DNA from: Actinacidiphila sp. DG2A-62
Lineage (GTDB): Bacteria; Actinomycetota; Actinomycetes; Streptomycetales; Streptomycetaceae
Direction: 5' to 3'
DNA length: 64,000 bases
Assembly (NCBI RefSeq): GCF_035825295.1
Contig: NZ_JAYMGI010000002.1
Location: forward strand, 372,001 to 436,000
Position numbers and translations under genes: made by a program. Positions within the stretch are counted from its first letter, which is position 1; each line of letters opens with the position of its first letter. Positions 38,801 to 46,882 of the stretch are shown here, piece by piece. Under the pieces are notes generated by a model. It had not been told where the DNA came from, searched no databases, and saw nothing but the letters and a program-made list of their open reading frames with translations.

Positions 38801-41615
38801 GCCGTACTTCAACGACGCGGCCGTCGACGACAAGCTGTGGGTGGCCTCCGACGTGGACGTGCCGCAGCAGACCGTCACCGAGTACGACGGCGCGGGCCGG
38901 GCGACCGCGGAGATCGTCGAGGGCGGCGCGGACGAGCTGTGGCGGACCACCACCTCGTACGACGGCGACCGGAGCACGGTGACCCCGCCGGCCGGCTCGA
39001 CCGCCGTGACCACGGTGACCGACGCGCGCGGCCGGGTGGTCGAGCGCGACCAGTACCACGGCGACAAGCCCACCGGCCCCACAGACGTCACCCGCTACAC
39101 CTACACGCCCGACGGGCGGATCGCCTCGACCACCGACCCCGCCGGCGACGTCTGGCGCCGCGGCTACGACCTGCACGGCAACGAGGTCGAGGACACCGAC
39201 GTCGACAAGGGCACCACGCACATGACCTACGACGCGGCGAACCAGCTCGTCACCAGCACCGACGCGCGCGGCGTCACCCTGTGGCACGCCTACGACGCGC
39301 TGGGCCGGCCGACCCAGCTGCGCAGCGGCTCGGCGACCGGGACGCTGCTGTCGGCCTGGACGTACGACACGGTGCCGCTCGGCAAGGGACTGCCCGCCAC
39401 CTCCACGCGCTACGTGGACGGCGCCGCCTACACCTCCTCGGTGCTGGGCTACAACGCGCTGAACCTGGCGACCGCGACCCAGCTGACGGTGCCCTCCGCC
39501 GAGCCGGGGATCTCCGGCACGTACACCACGTACACGAAGTACGACGTGGACGGCAGCAGATCGAGCGCCACCTACGCGGCGGCCGGCGACCTGCCCGCGG
39601 AGGCGGTGCAGTTCTCCTACGACGACCTCGCCGAGCCGACCACCGTGACCGGCGGCTACGGCGGCACGACCGCCGACTACGTCACGGACACGCAGTACAC
39701 CCGCTACGGCGAGGCCGCCCGCACCCAGCTCGGCGACACCGGCCACCGGGTGTGGCTGTCGGCGTTCTACGACGACCACACCCGCCGGGTGAACCGGACC
39801 ATCGTGGACACCGAGACGCCCGCGCCGATGCGGTCCGACACCCACTACAGCTACGACCCGTCGGGCAACATCACCTCGATCGCCGACACCCCGCAGGGCG
39901 GCACGCCCGACACGCAGTGCTTCCGGATGGACTACCTCCAGCGGATCACCCAGGCGTGGACGCCGGCCGGCGACTGCGCGCAGGACCCGTCGGTGGCCGC
40001 GCTGGCCGGCCCGGCGCCGTACTGGCAGTCCTTCACCTACGACGCGGTCGGCGACCGGCTGACCGCGACCGACCACACCGCGGCCGGCGACACCGTCGCC
40101 ACCAGCGACCTGCCGGACACCGGGCACGAGCTGACCGCGGTGACCACCGCGGGACCCTCCGGCGAGAGCACCGCGCGGTACGCCTACGACGCCACCGGCA
40201 ACACGACCAGCCGCCAGCTCCCCGACGGCACGCAGCAGTTGGACTGGGACGCGGAGGGCCGGCTGACGAAGGTCAGCTCCGGACCCGCGGTCACCTCGTA
40301 CGTCTACGACACCGACGGCTCCCAGCTGGTGCGGCACGACCCCGAGGGCAGCACGCTCTACCTCGACGGCCAGGAGCTGCGCTGGACCAAGGCCACCGGC
40401 GCGCTCACCACCACCCGCTACTACGCCACCGCCGGCGGCGCCACGATCGCCGCGCGCACCGCGGCCGGGGTGACCTGGCTGGCCGGCGACCTCCAGGGCA
40501 CCACGCAGATCGCGGTGGACAGCACGACGCTCCAGGTGAGCGTGCACCGCCAGACGCCGTTCGGCGGCGCGCGCGGCGCGGCGGTGGACTTCCCCGGCGA
40601 CCGCGGGTTCGTCGGCGGCGCGGAGGACCCCACCACCGGCCTGACCCAGCTCGGCGCGCGGACCTACGATCCGGGGCTCGGCCGCTTCCTGTCGGTCGAC
40701 CCGCAGATGAGTCTGGACGATCCGCAGCAGATGCAGGGCTACTCCTACGCGGACAACAGCCCGATCACCAAGTCCGACCCATCCGGCCAGATGTGGGGCT
40801 GGCTCAAGAGCGTCGGCAACGCGGTCGCCAAGGCCGGCAACGCGGTCCACGACTGGGTGAACGCCTCGCCGTCGCGCAAGCTGGGCCTGACGCTGGTGCT
40901 GGGGATGGCGGCCGTCGCCCTCGCCCCGCTGGCCGCGGCGGGCTTCGCCGCGGCGACGGTGGCCACCGGGGCGGTGATGGTGGCAGGCGCCGGCATGGCG
41001 GTGATGGACATGAAGGACCTCACCGACGACAAGCGCAAACGCGAGGCTGCCGGGCAGAGCACCGGCAAGCAGAACCTGGAGTTCGCCTTCGACGCGGCGG
41101 GCATGGTGCTCGGGCCGGTCGCCAAGGGCGCGGGCAACCTGCTGGAGCGCGGCGCCGAGTGGTCGCGGAGCGTGCCTGTCATCATGACCGGCAACCAGGC
41201 CGCCGCCGGGGCGCGCGCGGTGGAGGAGGGCGCGGACACCATCAACCTCGCCAACGGGGTCGGCGTGTCCGGGATCTACGACAGCTGCCAGGACCCGGCG
41301 CCCAACGCGCCGATCCCCTGCGGCCAGCAGGCCGCGGTGCCGGACCCGAGCCAGTACCAGTACTGCAAGCCGGGCACGAACATGTGCGTGTGCGTCGCCC
41401 CGCCCATGGCGTCGGTCAAGGCCCGCGGCGGCAGCGGCAGCGGGCGCGTCGGCGGCGGGGGCGGCGGGTCGCGCCCGTCGTACAACCTCGGTCCCGACAA
41501 GCCGGGGCCGGGCTCGCCGACGTGGGGCAGCGCCAAGTCCAAGGAGCTGGGGATCTACCAGACCAGCGACGGGCTGTACCACCGCAACGACGGAAAGGGG
41601 CTGGCGTTCTTCTGA
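35865..41615 (+). CDS. Secreted RHS/YD-repeat protein with variable C-terminal region
   Basis: A 1,916-residue secreted protein. Signal peptide (PSVLVAAALTLAGPGRAFAS), then an SpvB/TcB-like N-terminal part (SGDFSWTYPLRTPPSAGGLD-like at about 120-140). Long YD/RHS repeats follow (many copies such as YDALGRVTA, YDPSGNITS), which in related proteins form a hollow shell. The core-associated motif LGARTYDPGLGRFLSVDP lies near residue 1600. After it comes a 310-residue variable end with two hydrophobic segments (LGLTLVLGMAAVALAPLAAA) and a Gly-rich linker, ending in a 35-residue block (WGSAKSKELGIYQTSDGLYH) . In many RHS proteins this tip is a toxin. I cannot assign an activity, and no candidate immunity gene follows on this strand. 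The ATG at 35865 overlaps the stop of the LamG gene. Confidence 0.92.
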   Translation: MRATTARTADTRRTRVRTLRRAVAAALPSVLVAAALTLAGPGRAFASEPSVPLSPTASTPVVQQTMDSRPTDQATANELHGDQPASTGAKDGGGTYKATPLAPSASWQVSEQTGDFSWTYPLRTPPSAGGLDPDLSLGYSSSSVDGRTSATNNQASWVGDGWDLSVGFIERSYIPCADDVHPVKTGDMCWRSDNAFASYGSGGGELIRDDATGAWHTRDDDGARIEHLTGAANGDDNGEYWRITTVDGTQYLFGDRSEANSTWTLPVFGNDDGEPCHAASFDASHCTQAWRWNLDKVIDRHGNVIRYDYDAETNSYGMDGKDAAVPYVRGGTLKDAEYGLRDGDAGQAGERVVFTVADRCVPGSDCTPSKKDNWPDVPWDSQCAGATCPDDHAPTFWTTKRLAKVTTQVLDGSSYRDVESWSLDQEFPVNGDGEKPALWLKAVTHTGLAGGTPVALPAVRFEGTKFPNRVDTVDGLGPLLRYRVTGVVSEAGGVTTISYAPPECAAGHEPSDAATNTMRCFPQTWAKKDFSERTDYFNKYVVAQVTQSDMIAANTEQVTSYAYLDGAAWAYDTSEFTKEADRTWNDFRGFGRVRITKGEPDDPAGPRTMTEKRFYRGMDGDKQATGTRSVTVTDSEGGSHRDDLWLQGFGYETQTHDGTGEDIVAKTITTPAVQGPTATRGTLKAYVVRPGTVTTYTTLGSGGRRVTRTENSYDDLGQITAVNDLGDTSTAADDLCTRTSYVRDTARWLVSLPSQKETVAAACTATPVYPRDAVSGTRYVYDGQRFGDAPTAGDATTTQTLDSRPASGAVYVTASTASYDALGRVTASADALGRTTTTAYTPAAGGPLTQTKVTDPAGHATTTTLDPAYNQPVKVVDPNNRVTETAYDALGNRTQVWLPNRPRASNPDGNYIFSYTYHNDAPSTVTTKKIGPNGDYTSTTDLYDGLLRLRQTQAPASGGGRLITDMRYDSQGRRHKVTQPYFNDAAVDDKLWVASDVDVPQQTVTEYDGAGRATAEIVEGGADELWRTTTSYDGDRSTVTPPAGSTAVTTVTDARGRVVERDQYHGDKPTGPTDVTRYTYTPDGRIASTTDPAGDVWRRGYDLHGNEVEDTDVDKGTTHMTYDAANQLVTSTDARGVTLWHAYDALGRPTQLRSGSATGTLLSAWTYDTVPLGKGLPATSTRYVDGAAYTSSVLGYNALNLATATQLTVPSAEPGISGTYTTYTKYDVDGSRSSATYAAAGDLPAEAVQFSYDDLAEPTTVTGGYGGTTADYVTDTQYTRYGEAARTQLGDTGHRVWLSAFYDDHTRRVNRTIVDTETPAPMRSDTHYSYDPSGNITSIADTPQGGTPDTQCFRMDYLQRITQAWTPAGDCAQDPSVAALAGPAPYWQSFTYDAVGDRLTATDHTAAGDTVATSDLPDTGHELTAVTTAGPSGESTARYAYDATGNTTSRQLPDGTQQLDWDAEGRLTKVSSGPAVTSYVYDTDGSQLVRHDPEGSTLYLDGQELRWTKATGALTTTRYYATAGGATIAARTAAGVTWLAGDLQGTTQIAVDSTTLQVSVHRQTPFGGARGAAVDFPGDRGFVGGAEDPTTGLTQLGARTYDPGLGRFLSVDPQMSLDDPQQMQGYSYADNSPITKSDPSGQMWGWLKSVGNAVAKAGNAVHDWVNASPSRKLGLTLVLGMAAVALAPLAAAGFAAATVATGAVMVAGAGMAVMDMKDLTDDKRKREAAGQSTGKQNLEFAFDAAGMVLGPVAKGAGNLLERGAEWSRSVPVIMTGNQAAAGARAVEEGADTINLANGVGVSGIYDSCQDPAPNAPIPCGQQAAVPDPSQYQYCKPGTNMCVCVAPPMASVKARGGSGSGRVGGGGGGSRPSYNLGPDKPGPGSPTWGSAKSKELGIYQTSDGLYHRNDGKGLAFF

Positions 41616-41620
41616 CGGCG

Positions 41621-41656
41621 GGCCGCGGCGGCGGGCGCGGGCCCGCCGCCGCGGCC
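41621..41656. terminator. Bidirectional terminator between RHS and GH128 genes
   Basis: GGCCGCGGCGGCGGGC (41621-41636) and its exact complement (41641-41656) form a 16-base-pair stem with a four-base loop. It begins five bases after the RHS stop and ends 22 bases before the stop of the convergent GH128 gene. Confidence 0.82.
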
Positions 41657-41678
41657 GGTGTCCGGCGCCGGCCGCCGC

Positions 41679-42614
41679 TCAGGGCAGCGAACGGTAGGCG
41701 ACGCCGCTGGAGTTGGGGACCGTCCCGGTGTAGAGGCCGGTCGGGGCGGTCCCGGTGGACAGGGTGAACCAGGCGGACTTCTCCACGAACGGCAGCGTGT
41801 CCAGCATCGCCGCCGAGGAGCGGACGAAGTCCGCCTGCTGCTGGGCGGAGGGGTAGCGCGGGGTGCTGCCGGAGAAGTCGGTGAGCGCGTACTCGGTGAG
41901 CCAGATCGGCTTGTGGTAGCGGTCGTACACCGCCTGGAGATAGCCGCGCAGCTCGCCGGCGGCGGCCGAGGAGAAGTCGCCGCCGTACCAGTGCAGCGGG
42001 ATGAAGTCGACGCGGTAGCCGCGGGCCGCCGCGCCGGACATGAACTGGTCCAGCCAGCCGCCGGGGGTGTCCCCGCCGTACGCCACGGCGGGCGCGCCGA
42101 GCCGCAGCCCGGTCGACTCCAGTCGCGGCCACAGGTCCAGGGCCTGCTGCACGGACATCTGCGCCTGGCCGCTGAGGTCGGGCTCGTTGAAGCCGAGCAG
42201 CTCGGTGCCGTTCTGCCGGGCCTGCGCGAGGCCGGCGTCGGTGACCGAGGCGGCGCCCCAGATCATCGGCACGAACTCGGTGCCGGCCGGCGCGGTCACG
42301 CCGCCCGGCGTGGTGGCCCAGTCGTAGTACCAGTGCGCCCCGACGTCCGCGAGCGCCTGCGAGGCCCCGGTGACCGAGGTGACGCTGACCCCCTTGCGTC
42401 CGGCGGTTGCGCCCGCCCCCGTGCCGGCCGCGCCGGTCGCGTGGGCCGGCTGCGGGCGCAGGGCCGCTCCGGCGAGGAGGATCAGCGCGACGGCCAGCAG
42501 CCGCCACAGGCGTCGGGGCGGTGCCGCCGCCGCGGTGCGGGCCGCTTGCGCGGGGCTCGCGGCTGCCGCGGTGCGCGGGGGTGCGACCGGGGCGGGCGTG
42601 CCAGGTCGTGCCAC
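41679..42614 (-). CDS. Secreted GH128 (Asl1-like) beta-1,3-glucanase
   Basis: A 311-residue secreted enzyme. After a long Ala-rich N-terminus with one hydrophobic segment (LWRLLAVALILLAGAAL) comes a compact TIM barrel of the Asl1/GH128 type. The acid/base Glu is in LLGFNEPDLS near residue 143 and the nucleophile Glu in IWLTEYALTD near 237; HWYGGDF lies between them. Family members cut beta-1,3-glucan. GTG at 42614 has GGGGAG seven bases upstream and follows the thaumatin-like gene by 12 bases, so both are one transcript. Together they would bind and cut fungal or plant beta-1,3-glucan. Confidence 0.87.
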   Translation of the reverse strand: MARPGTPAPVAPPRTAAAASPAQAARTAAAAPPRRLWRLLAVALILLAGAALRPQPAHATGAAGTGAGATAGRKGVSVTSVTGASQALADVGAHWYYDWATTPGGVTAPAGTEFVPMIWGAASVTDAGLAQARQNGTELLGFNEPDLSGQAQMSVQQALDLWPRLESTGLRLGAPAVAYGGDTPGGWLDQFMSGAAARGYRVDFIPLHWYGGDFSSAAAGELRGYLQAVYDRYHKPIWLTEYALTDFSGSTPRYPSAQQQADFVRSSAAMLDTLPFVEKSAWFTLSTGTAPTGLYTGTVPNSSGVAYRSLP

Positions 42615-42626
42615 GGTGCGCTCCCC

Positions 42627-43493
42627 TCAGTGGAAGGTGACGGTCATGCCGGAGCAGGAGGTGCAGTCGCGCACGACCTTGTTGCCGGGCACCTGGTCGG
42701 CCTTGGACCAGGAGTAGGCACGCGGGCAGTGCGAGCCCATCGCGTCGCTGTAGGAGGTCTGCGCGTCGCGATTGGGGTTGACGCAGGTGCTCAGGCCGGT
42801 GCCGGCGTCGGTCCGCAGGTCGGCGGACGGGCAGTAGGGCAGCAAATTGTCCGGGCAGCCGCCCTCGGAGCAGGCGCCGTCGGGCGGGACGGTGGTGCCG
42901 GTCGGGTCGATGGTGACGGCCACGGAGAAGGCGTTGACGTAGCTGACGTCGTACCAGGGTGCGAGGCTGTCGGAGGGGTCGAAGTTGAACTCGGCGAGGC
43001 TGACCGGCTGTTCGCCGGTGGTGCAGCGGTCCGCGCGCGGGCCGCAGTCGCCGAGCACACAGTGGAAGGTGCTGCCGTCGGCGCCGGTACAGCCCTCGCG
43101 GGCGAAGAAGGTGCCGCGCCAGTGGCCGGCGCCGGTGGTCTCCGGCACGGTCAGCGTGGCCGAGGCGCCGGGGGCCAGGCTCGGCAGGCCGGTGAGGGCG
43201 GCCGAGCCGTCGGCGTTGACCTCGCTGCCGACCCAGATCTGCCGGCCGGTCCTGTTCACCAGGGTCACGGTGTGCGGGACCGACGCGGGCGAGACCGCGG
43301 CGGGGGCCGCGGCGGCCGGGTGGGCGGCGACGGCGGCGCGGGCCGCGGACGTCGGCAGGTCCACGGAGGCGTGCGCCGCCGGGGCGGAGGCGGCTGCCGG
43401 ATGCGCCGGCGCCGCGGACGCGGAGGTCCCGGCCGCGGTGGTGAGGCCGCCGACCGCCAACGCCAGGGCGCACAGGAGGGATCGCATGCGCAT
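42627..43493 (-). CDS. Secreted thaumatin-like protein
   Basis: A 288-residue secreted protein. Signal peptide (SLLCALALAVGGLTTAAG) and an Ala/Pro-rich linker lead to a thaumatin fold of about 210 residues. The landmarks are VTLVNRTGRQIWVGSEV, the Arg in HWRGTFFAREGC, the Glu in LAEFNFDP and the acidic-cleft strand WYDVSYVNAFSVAVTID, followed by about a dozen Cys as expected for disulphides. In plants such proteins bind or weakly hydrolyse beta-1,3-glucan and inhibit fungi. The ATG at 43493 has AGGAG five bases upstream; the ATG two codons later is also possible. It is first in an operon with a GH128 glucanase, which supports a glucan target. Confidence 0.88.
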   Translation of the reverse strand: MRMRSLLCALALAVGGLTTAAGTSASAAPAHPAAASAPAAHASVDLPTSAARAAVAAHPAAAAPAAVSPASVPHTVTLVNRTGRQIWVGSEVNADGSAALTGLPSLAPGASATLTVPETTGAGHWRGTFFAREGCTGADGSTFHCVLGDCGPRADRCTTGEQPVSLAEFNFDPSDSLAPWYDVSYVNAFSVAVTIDPTGTTVPPDGACSEGGCPDNLLPYCPSADLRTDAGTGLSTCVNPNRDAQTSYSDAMGSHCPRAYSWSKADQVPGNKVVRDCTSCSGMTVTFH

Positions 43494-43507
43494 AGGGGCT
43501 CCTACGG

Positions 43508-43521
43508 GTTCCTACAGGAAC
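43508..43521. promoter_or_regulatory. Inverted repeat at the thaumatin-GH128 promoter
   Basis: GTTCCT-AC-AGGAAC is a perfect 6-2-6 inverted repeat 15 bases before the thaumatin-like start codon. It is adjacent to the ribosome site, so it may be an operator or a small mRNA hairpin. Confidence 0.35.
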
Positions 43522-43665
43522 GGGGGATTCCCCATGATGCGCCGTGACCCCACCTGCCACATCCGCCTCGTACGGTGCAACCGTCCGTCCTCGGCCAACC
43601 CCACACGACCGGTCGCCGTCGCGGTCCGATCGGGCGGCGTCGCGGTCCGATCGGGCGCGTCGCGG

Positions 43666-44699
43666 TCAGCGCGCGGCTGATCCGAGGGGTGCGGGCGCGG
43701 GTGCGGAGGCCGGCGCGGGCGCCGGTGCGGCCGGGGTCCCGGGCGCCGGCGCGGAGGTGGGCGCGGGCGCCGGCGGGTCCGCGGTGCCGGGGCCGGGCTC
43801 CGGCTCGCGGGAACGGCTTTCCTCGTCCCGGAAGCGGCCGGGCGCGGTCCCGAACTCCCGCTTGAACGCGTGGGCGAAGGCGAAGGCGGACGCGTAGCCG
43901 ACCTGGCGGGCGACCGCCGCGAGCGCGAGGTCGGACTCACGCAGCAGCCGGGCCGCCAGGGTCATCCGCCACTGCGCCAGGTACGCCATGGGGGCGAGCC
44001 CCACCAGCGCGGTGAACCTGCGCGCGAGCGTCGCCCGGGACAGCCCGACCTCGGCGGCCAGCTCCGCCACCCGCCAGGCCCGGTCCGGAGCGGCGTGCAG
44101 CGCCTCGAGCGCGGCGGTGACCTCGCGGTCGCGCAGGACCCGGGGCCAGCCGCTGTCCCGGTGCTCCTCCAGCCAGGCCCGGATCATGTAGACGAGCAGC
44201 AGGTCGAGCAGGCCGGCGATCGCCGCGTCGCGCCCGGGGCCGGCGCCGTGGTCTCCACCGCGAGCAGGTCGACGGCGCCACGCAGCTGCCGGTGGTCGCC
44301 GGCCCTGGCCGGCAGGTGCACCACGTCCGGCAGGGCCGCGAGCAGCGGATGGGTGCGGCGGCGGTCCAGGCGGTATTTCCCGCACAGCAGCTCGGTGCCG
44401 CCGTCCGGGTCCGCGACGGCCGTCTCGAAGGGCACGGCGTTCGCGCCGTCGGGCGTCTGCGCGAGCACGTGGGCGCGCCCGGCCGGCAGCAGCACCGCGT
44501 CGCCCGGGCCGAGCCGCACCGGCGGCTCGCCGCCGGCCAGCAGCCAGCAGGCGCCGCTCACCACCACGTGGAAGCCGGCGCCGTCGTACGGCGCGAAGGC
44601 GTAGCTCCAGCGCGGGGCGCCCACCCGCAGCCGGCTGGCGGTCGGCCGCCCGGTGCGCATGACGCCGGCGATGTCGCTGAGCAGGTCCACGCCGGCCAC
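43666..44699 (-). CDS. AraC-family regulator (cupin sensor), one frame break
   Basis: About 345 residues when one missing base near 44215-44260 is restored. The N-terminal cupin-type sensor (GAPRWSYAFAPYDGAGFHVV, LGPGDAVLLPAGRAHVL) is in one frame. The C-terminal helix-turn-helix pair (WRVAELAAEVGLSRATLARR and VARQVGYASAFAFAHAFKRE) is in another, and the linker LLDLLLVYMIRAWLEEH lies just after the break. Both halves are well conserved, so a sequence error is likely. The last 45 residues are an Ala/Pro repeat tail. GTG at 44699 has GGAGG upstream. It is divergent from the metallo-hydrolase gene, its likely target. Confidence 0.82.
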
Positions 44700-44750
44700 C
44701 CTACGCCTCCCGCGCCGCGGCAGCGCTCCGGTCGGCTGAGAGGATCACGC

Positions 44751-45731
44751 ATGGAATCGCGCCGGTGGAACATTCAGCCGCTCACCGGCGGCGCTTACGT
44801 TCGCCGTATGACTGATTTCATGGTGGGCGACGTCGAGGTGACCAGGGTGGTCGAGTGGTCGGGCGAGATCGCGCCGGCCCGGTTCGTCGTGCCGGACAGC
44901 ACGCCCGAGGTGTGGCGGGACAACGCCGCGTGGCTGGCGCCCGACCACTGGCGGCCGGCGAGCGACTCCTACCACGCGGCGGTGCAGACCTGGGTGCTGC
45001 GCAGCGCCGGCCGCACGGTACTGGTCGACACCGGGGTGGGCGACGGCCGCGACCGGCCGCAGATCCCGCTGTTCGACCACCTCGCCACCGGCTTCCTCGA
45101 CCGGCTGGCCGCGGCGGGCGTGCGTCCGCAGGACGTGGACGTCGTCGTCAACACCCACGTCCACTACGACCACGTCGGCTGGAACACCCGCGGCGGCGAG
45201 GACGGCTGGGAGCCGGCGTTCCCCAACGCCACATACCTGATCCCGGCGGTGGACCAGCGGTACTTCGCGCCGGAGAACGCGCACCGCCGGCGCGCGCCGC
45301 GCAGCGAGCACGAGCGCCTGCGCCAGCAGGGCAGCCTGCTGGTCTACGCGGACAGCGTCGCGCCGGTGCTGGGCCGCACGGTGTTGTGGGAGGACGCCCA
45401 CCGGATCGACGGGAACCTGACACTGGAGAGCGCGCCCGGCCACACCCCGGGCTCGTCGGTGCTGCGGGTGCGCTCCGGCGGGGACCGCGCGGTGTTCGTC
45501 GGCGACGTGCTGCACAGCCCGGTGCAGATCCTGCGGCCCGACTGCAGCAGCTGCTTCTGCGAGGACCCCGGGCAGGCCGCGGCGACCCGCCGCCGCCTGC
45601 TGGAACGCGCGGCCGACGAGAAGGAGTTGGTGGTGCCCGCGCACTTCGCCGGCCCGGGCGCCGCCGAGGTACGCCGCGACGGCTCGCAGTTCCGCGTCAC
45701 CGGCTGGGGCGAGAGCCGCCGGCCCGCGTGA
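44751..45731 (+). CDS. MBL-fold metallo-hydrolase
   Basis: A 326-residue metallo-beta-lactamase-fold hydrolase. The zinc-binding motif is NTHVHYDHVGWN near residue 134, followed by the second His in SAPGHTPGSSV near 228, the Asp in VFVGDVLHSP near 250 and the last His in VVPAHFAGPG near 296. No signal peptide. The ATG at 44751 has AGAGGA six bases upstream; the ATG at 44808 begins exactly at the conserved MTDFMVGDVEVTR but lacks a ribosome site. Divergent from an AraC regulator. Such proteins range from lactonases to thioesterases, so the substrate is open. Confidence 0.87.
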   Translation: MESRRWNIQPLTGGAYVRRMTDFMVGDVEVTRVVEWSGEIAPARFVVPDSTPEVWRDNAAWLAPDHWRPASDSYHAAVQTWVLRSAGRTVLVDTGVGDGRDRPQIPLFDHLATGFLDRLAAAGVRPQDVDVVVNTHVHYDHVGWNTRGGEDGWEPAFPNATYLIPAVDQRYFAPENAHRRRAPRSEHERLRQQGSLLVYADSVAPVLGRTVLWEDAHRIDGNLTLESAPGHTPGSSVLRVRSGGDRAVFVGDVLHSPVQILRPDCSSCFCEDPGQAAATRRRLLERAADEKELVVPAHFAGPGAAEVRRDGSQFRVTGWGESRRPA

Positions 45732-45849
45732 ACCGCCCGGCCGGGCCGCCGGTCGGGTCCCGCGGTAGGGGGCCGTGCGGGCGGGGTATGACGGGGTGGG
45801 CAGCATGCCGCCGCCGCGCGGACGGCGCGGGCGGGGAGAGGGGGACGCC

Positions 45850-46467
45850 GTGGAGGCGGAGCGGACGACACCGGCGGGGACGGACACGGAGGCGGCCGGC
45901 GGCGCGGCGGCCCGCACCGCCGGAGCGGGACCGGACGGGCATCCGGCGGTGCGCGCGGCGCGGGCGCAGGCGGACGCGCTGGCCGCGTCGGCCGGACTCG
46001 GCGAGCGGCTCGGGCTGTTCGACGTGGCGAGCCGGCGCACCGGTGCCGGACTGGTCGGCGTGCTGGCCGCGCTGCCGTTGCTCGCGGTGGGCATCGGGCT
46101 GCTCGCGGGCGGTTTCGGCGCGGGCCTGGCGGCGGTGGGCGCGGTGCTGACCGCCGCGGGCGTCGCCGCCCCGGTGCTCGGCCTGCGCGCCGAGGGGCGC
46201 GCCGCGGACCGCATGCTGCGCCTGCACCTGTTCCGCGGCGGCCCGGTGCTCACGGGTCCCGCCGGGGTCTTCGGGTGCGCCTGGGACGAGGTGCGGCTGT
46301 CCCGGACGACCGAGTCGGGGCGCTACGGCAGCGGCGGGACGCCGTACAGCTCGCAGTGGCTGGTGCTGGAGACCGCCGAAGGGGTGCGGCTGTGCCGGCT
46401 GAACGCGGCAGGCCCGGCCGCGGCTGCCGTGGAGCAGGCCGCGGCCGGACCCGCCCGGGAGGCGTGA
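45850..46467 (+). CDS. Small membrane protein of unknown function
   Basis: A 205-residue protein with an acidic, Ala-rich N-terminus, two membrane helices (about residues 66-112, GLVGVLAALPLLAVGIGLLA and a second after a short turn) and a cytoplasmic C-terminal domain. That domain has FRGGPVLTGPAGVFGCAWDE and ends in an Ala-rich helix; its pattern is like a PH-type lipid- or protein-binding fold in other actinobacterial membrane proteins, but this is a guess. GTG at 45850 has GGGGAGAGGGGG upstream; the ATG at 45805 would add 15 residues. A single gene. Confidence 0.7.
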   Translation: MEAERTTPAGTDTEAAGGAAARTAGAGPDGHPAVRAARAQADALAASAGLGERLGLFDVASRRTGAGLVGVLAALPLLAVGIGLLAGGFGAGLAAVGAVLTAAGVAAPVLGLRAEGRAADRMLRLHLFRGGPVLTGPAGVFGCAWDEVRLSRTTESGRYGSGGTPYSSQWLVLETAEGVRLCRLNAAGPAAAAVEQAAAGPAREA

Positions 46468-46481
46468 GACTCGGTTCGCCG

Positions 46482-46544
46482 GGACCCGCCCAAGAGACCT
46501 GATCCTCGACTCGCCCGGACCCGCCCAAGAGACCTGATCCTCGG
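46482..46544 (+). repeat. 36-base tandem repeat after the membrane protein gene
   Basis: GGACCCGCCCAAGAGACCTG (plus ATCCTCG) occurs at 46482-46508 and again at 46518-46544, a 36-base period. A GC-rich hairpin GCGCGC/GCGCGC follows at about 46551-46566. The block starts 15 bases after the stop codon and may act in transcript ending. The gap 46468-46882 holds this repeat and two operator candidates and no gene. Confidence 0.6.
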
Positions 46545-46687
46545 TTCGGTGCGCGCTCCCGCGCGCAGTGCCCGGACGGCGCCGACGGCCCACGGCGCGC
46601 GGAAAGGCGTGCGCCGCCGTGCCCACGTCGCACGGCGACGAGCCGCGGCATGCGCGGGTCCACTGCCCGGACGAGGTGCTCATACGA

Positions 46688-46702
46688 TTCAGCGGCTCTG
46701 AA
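46688..46702. promoter_or_regulatory. Inverted repeat upstream of the arabinose-type LacI gene
   Basis: TTCAG-CGGCT-CTGAA has perfect 5-base arms with a 5-base spacer, about 185 bases before the LacI leader ATG. It shares half-sites (CTGAA, AGC) with the palindrome at 46813 and may be a second, distal site. Confidence 0.3.
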
Positions 46703-46812
46703 CGTAAGGGCCCGGGCCGATCCCGTCAATACTCCCGGCGCCGCCGATTTTCCCTCCACGAATGTCATCCAGAGGGTTGACGGGCCGTTGGCCGTAACCT
46801 AGCGTCCAAACC

Positions 46813-46828
46813 GCTGAAACGTTAGAGC
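46813..46828. promoter_or_regulatory. Probable autoregulatory LacI operator
   Basis: GCTGAAACGTTAGAGC matches its own complement at 12 of 16 positions, with a perfect AACGTT centre and GCT/AGC ends. It lies 55 bases before the ATG at 46883, where an autoregulatory site for the arabinofuranosidase operon is expected. The flanks differ from the mannosidase-locus operators, as expected for a different LacI protein. Confidence 0.5.
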
Positions 46829-46882
46829 AGCTGAACGGCCCCCGTGATCCCGGCCGCGGGTCCGAGGAGAGAGGGGTGTCGC

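Noticed and set aside
35823..41582. A 1,919-codon open frame opposite the RHS gene, and a long alternative frame on the plus strand
   Set aside because: Both are shadows of the RHS coding sequence; their products lack any family pattern.
41616..43660. Search for an immunity gene downstream of the RHS protein
   Set aside because: All supported genes here are on the opposite strand and belong to other families; plus-strand open frames are shadows of them.
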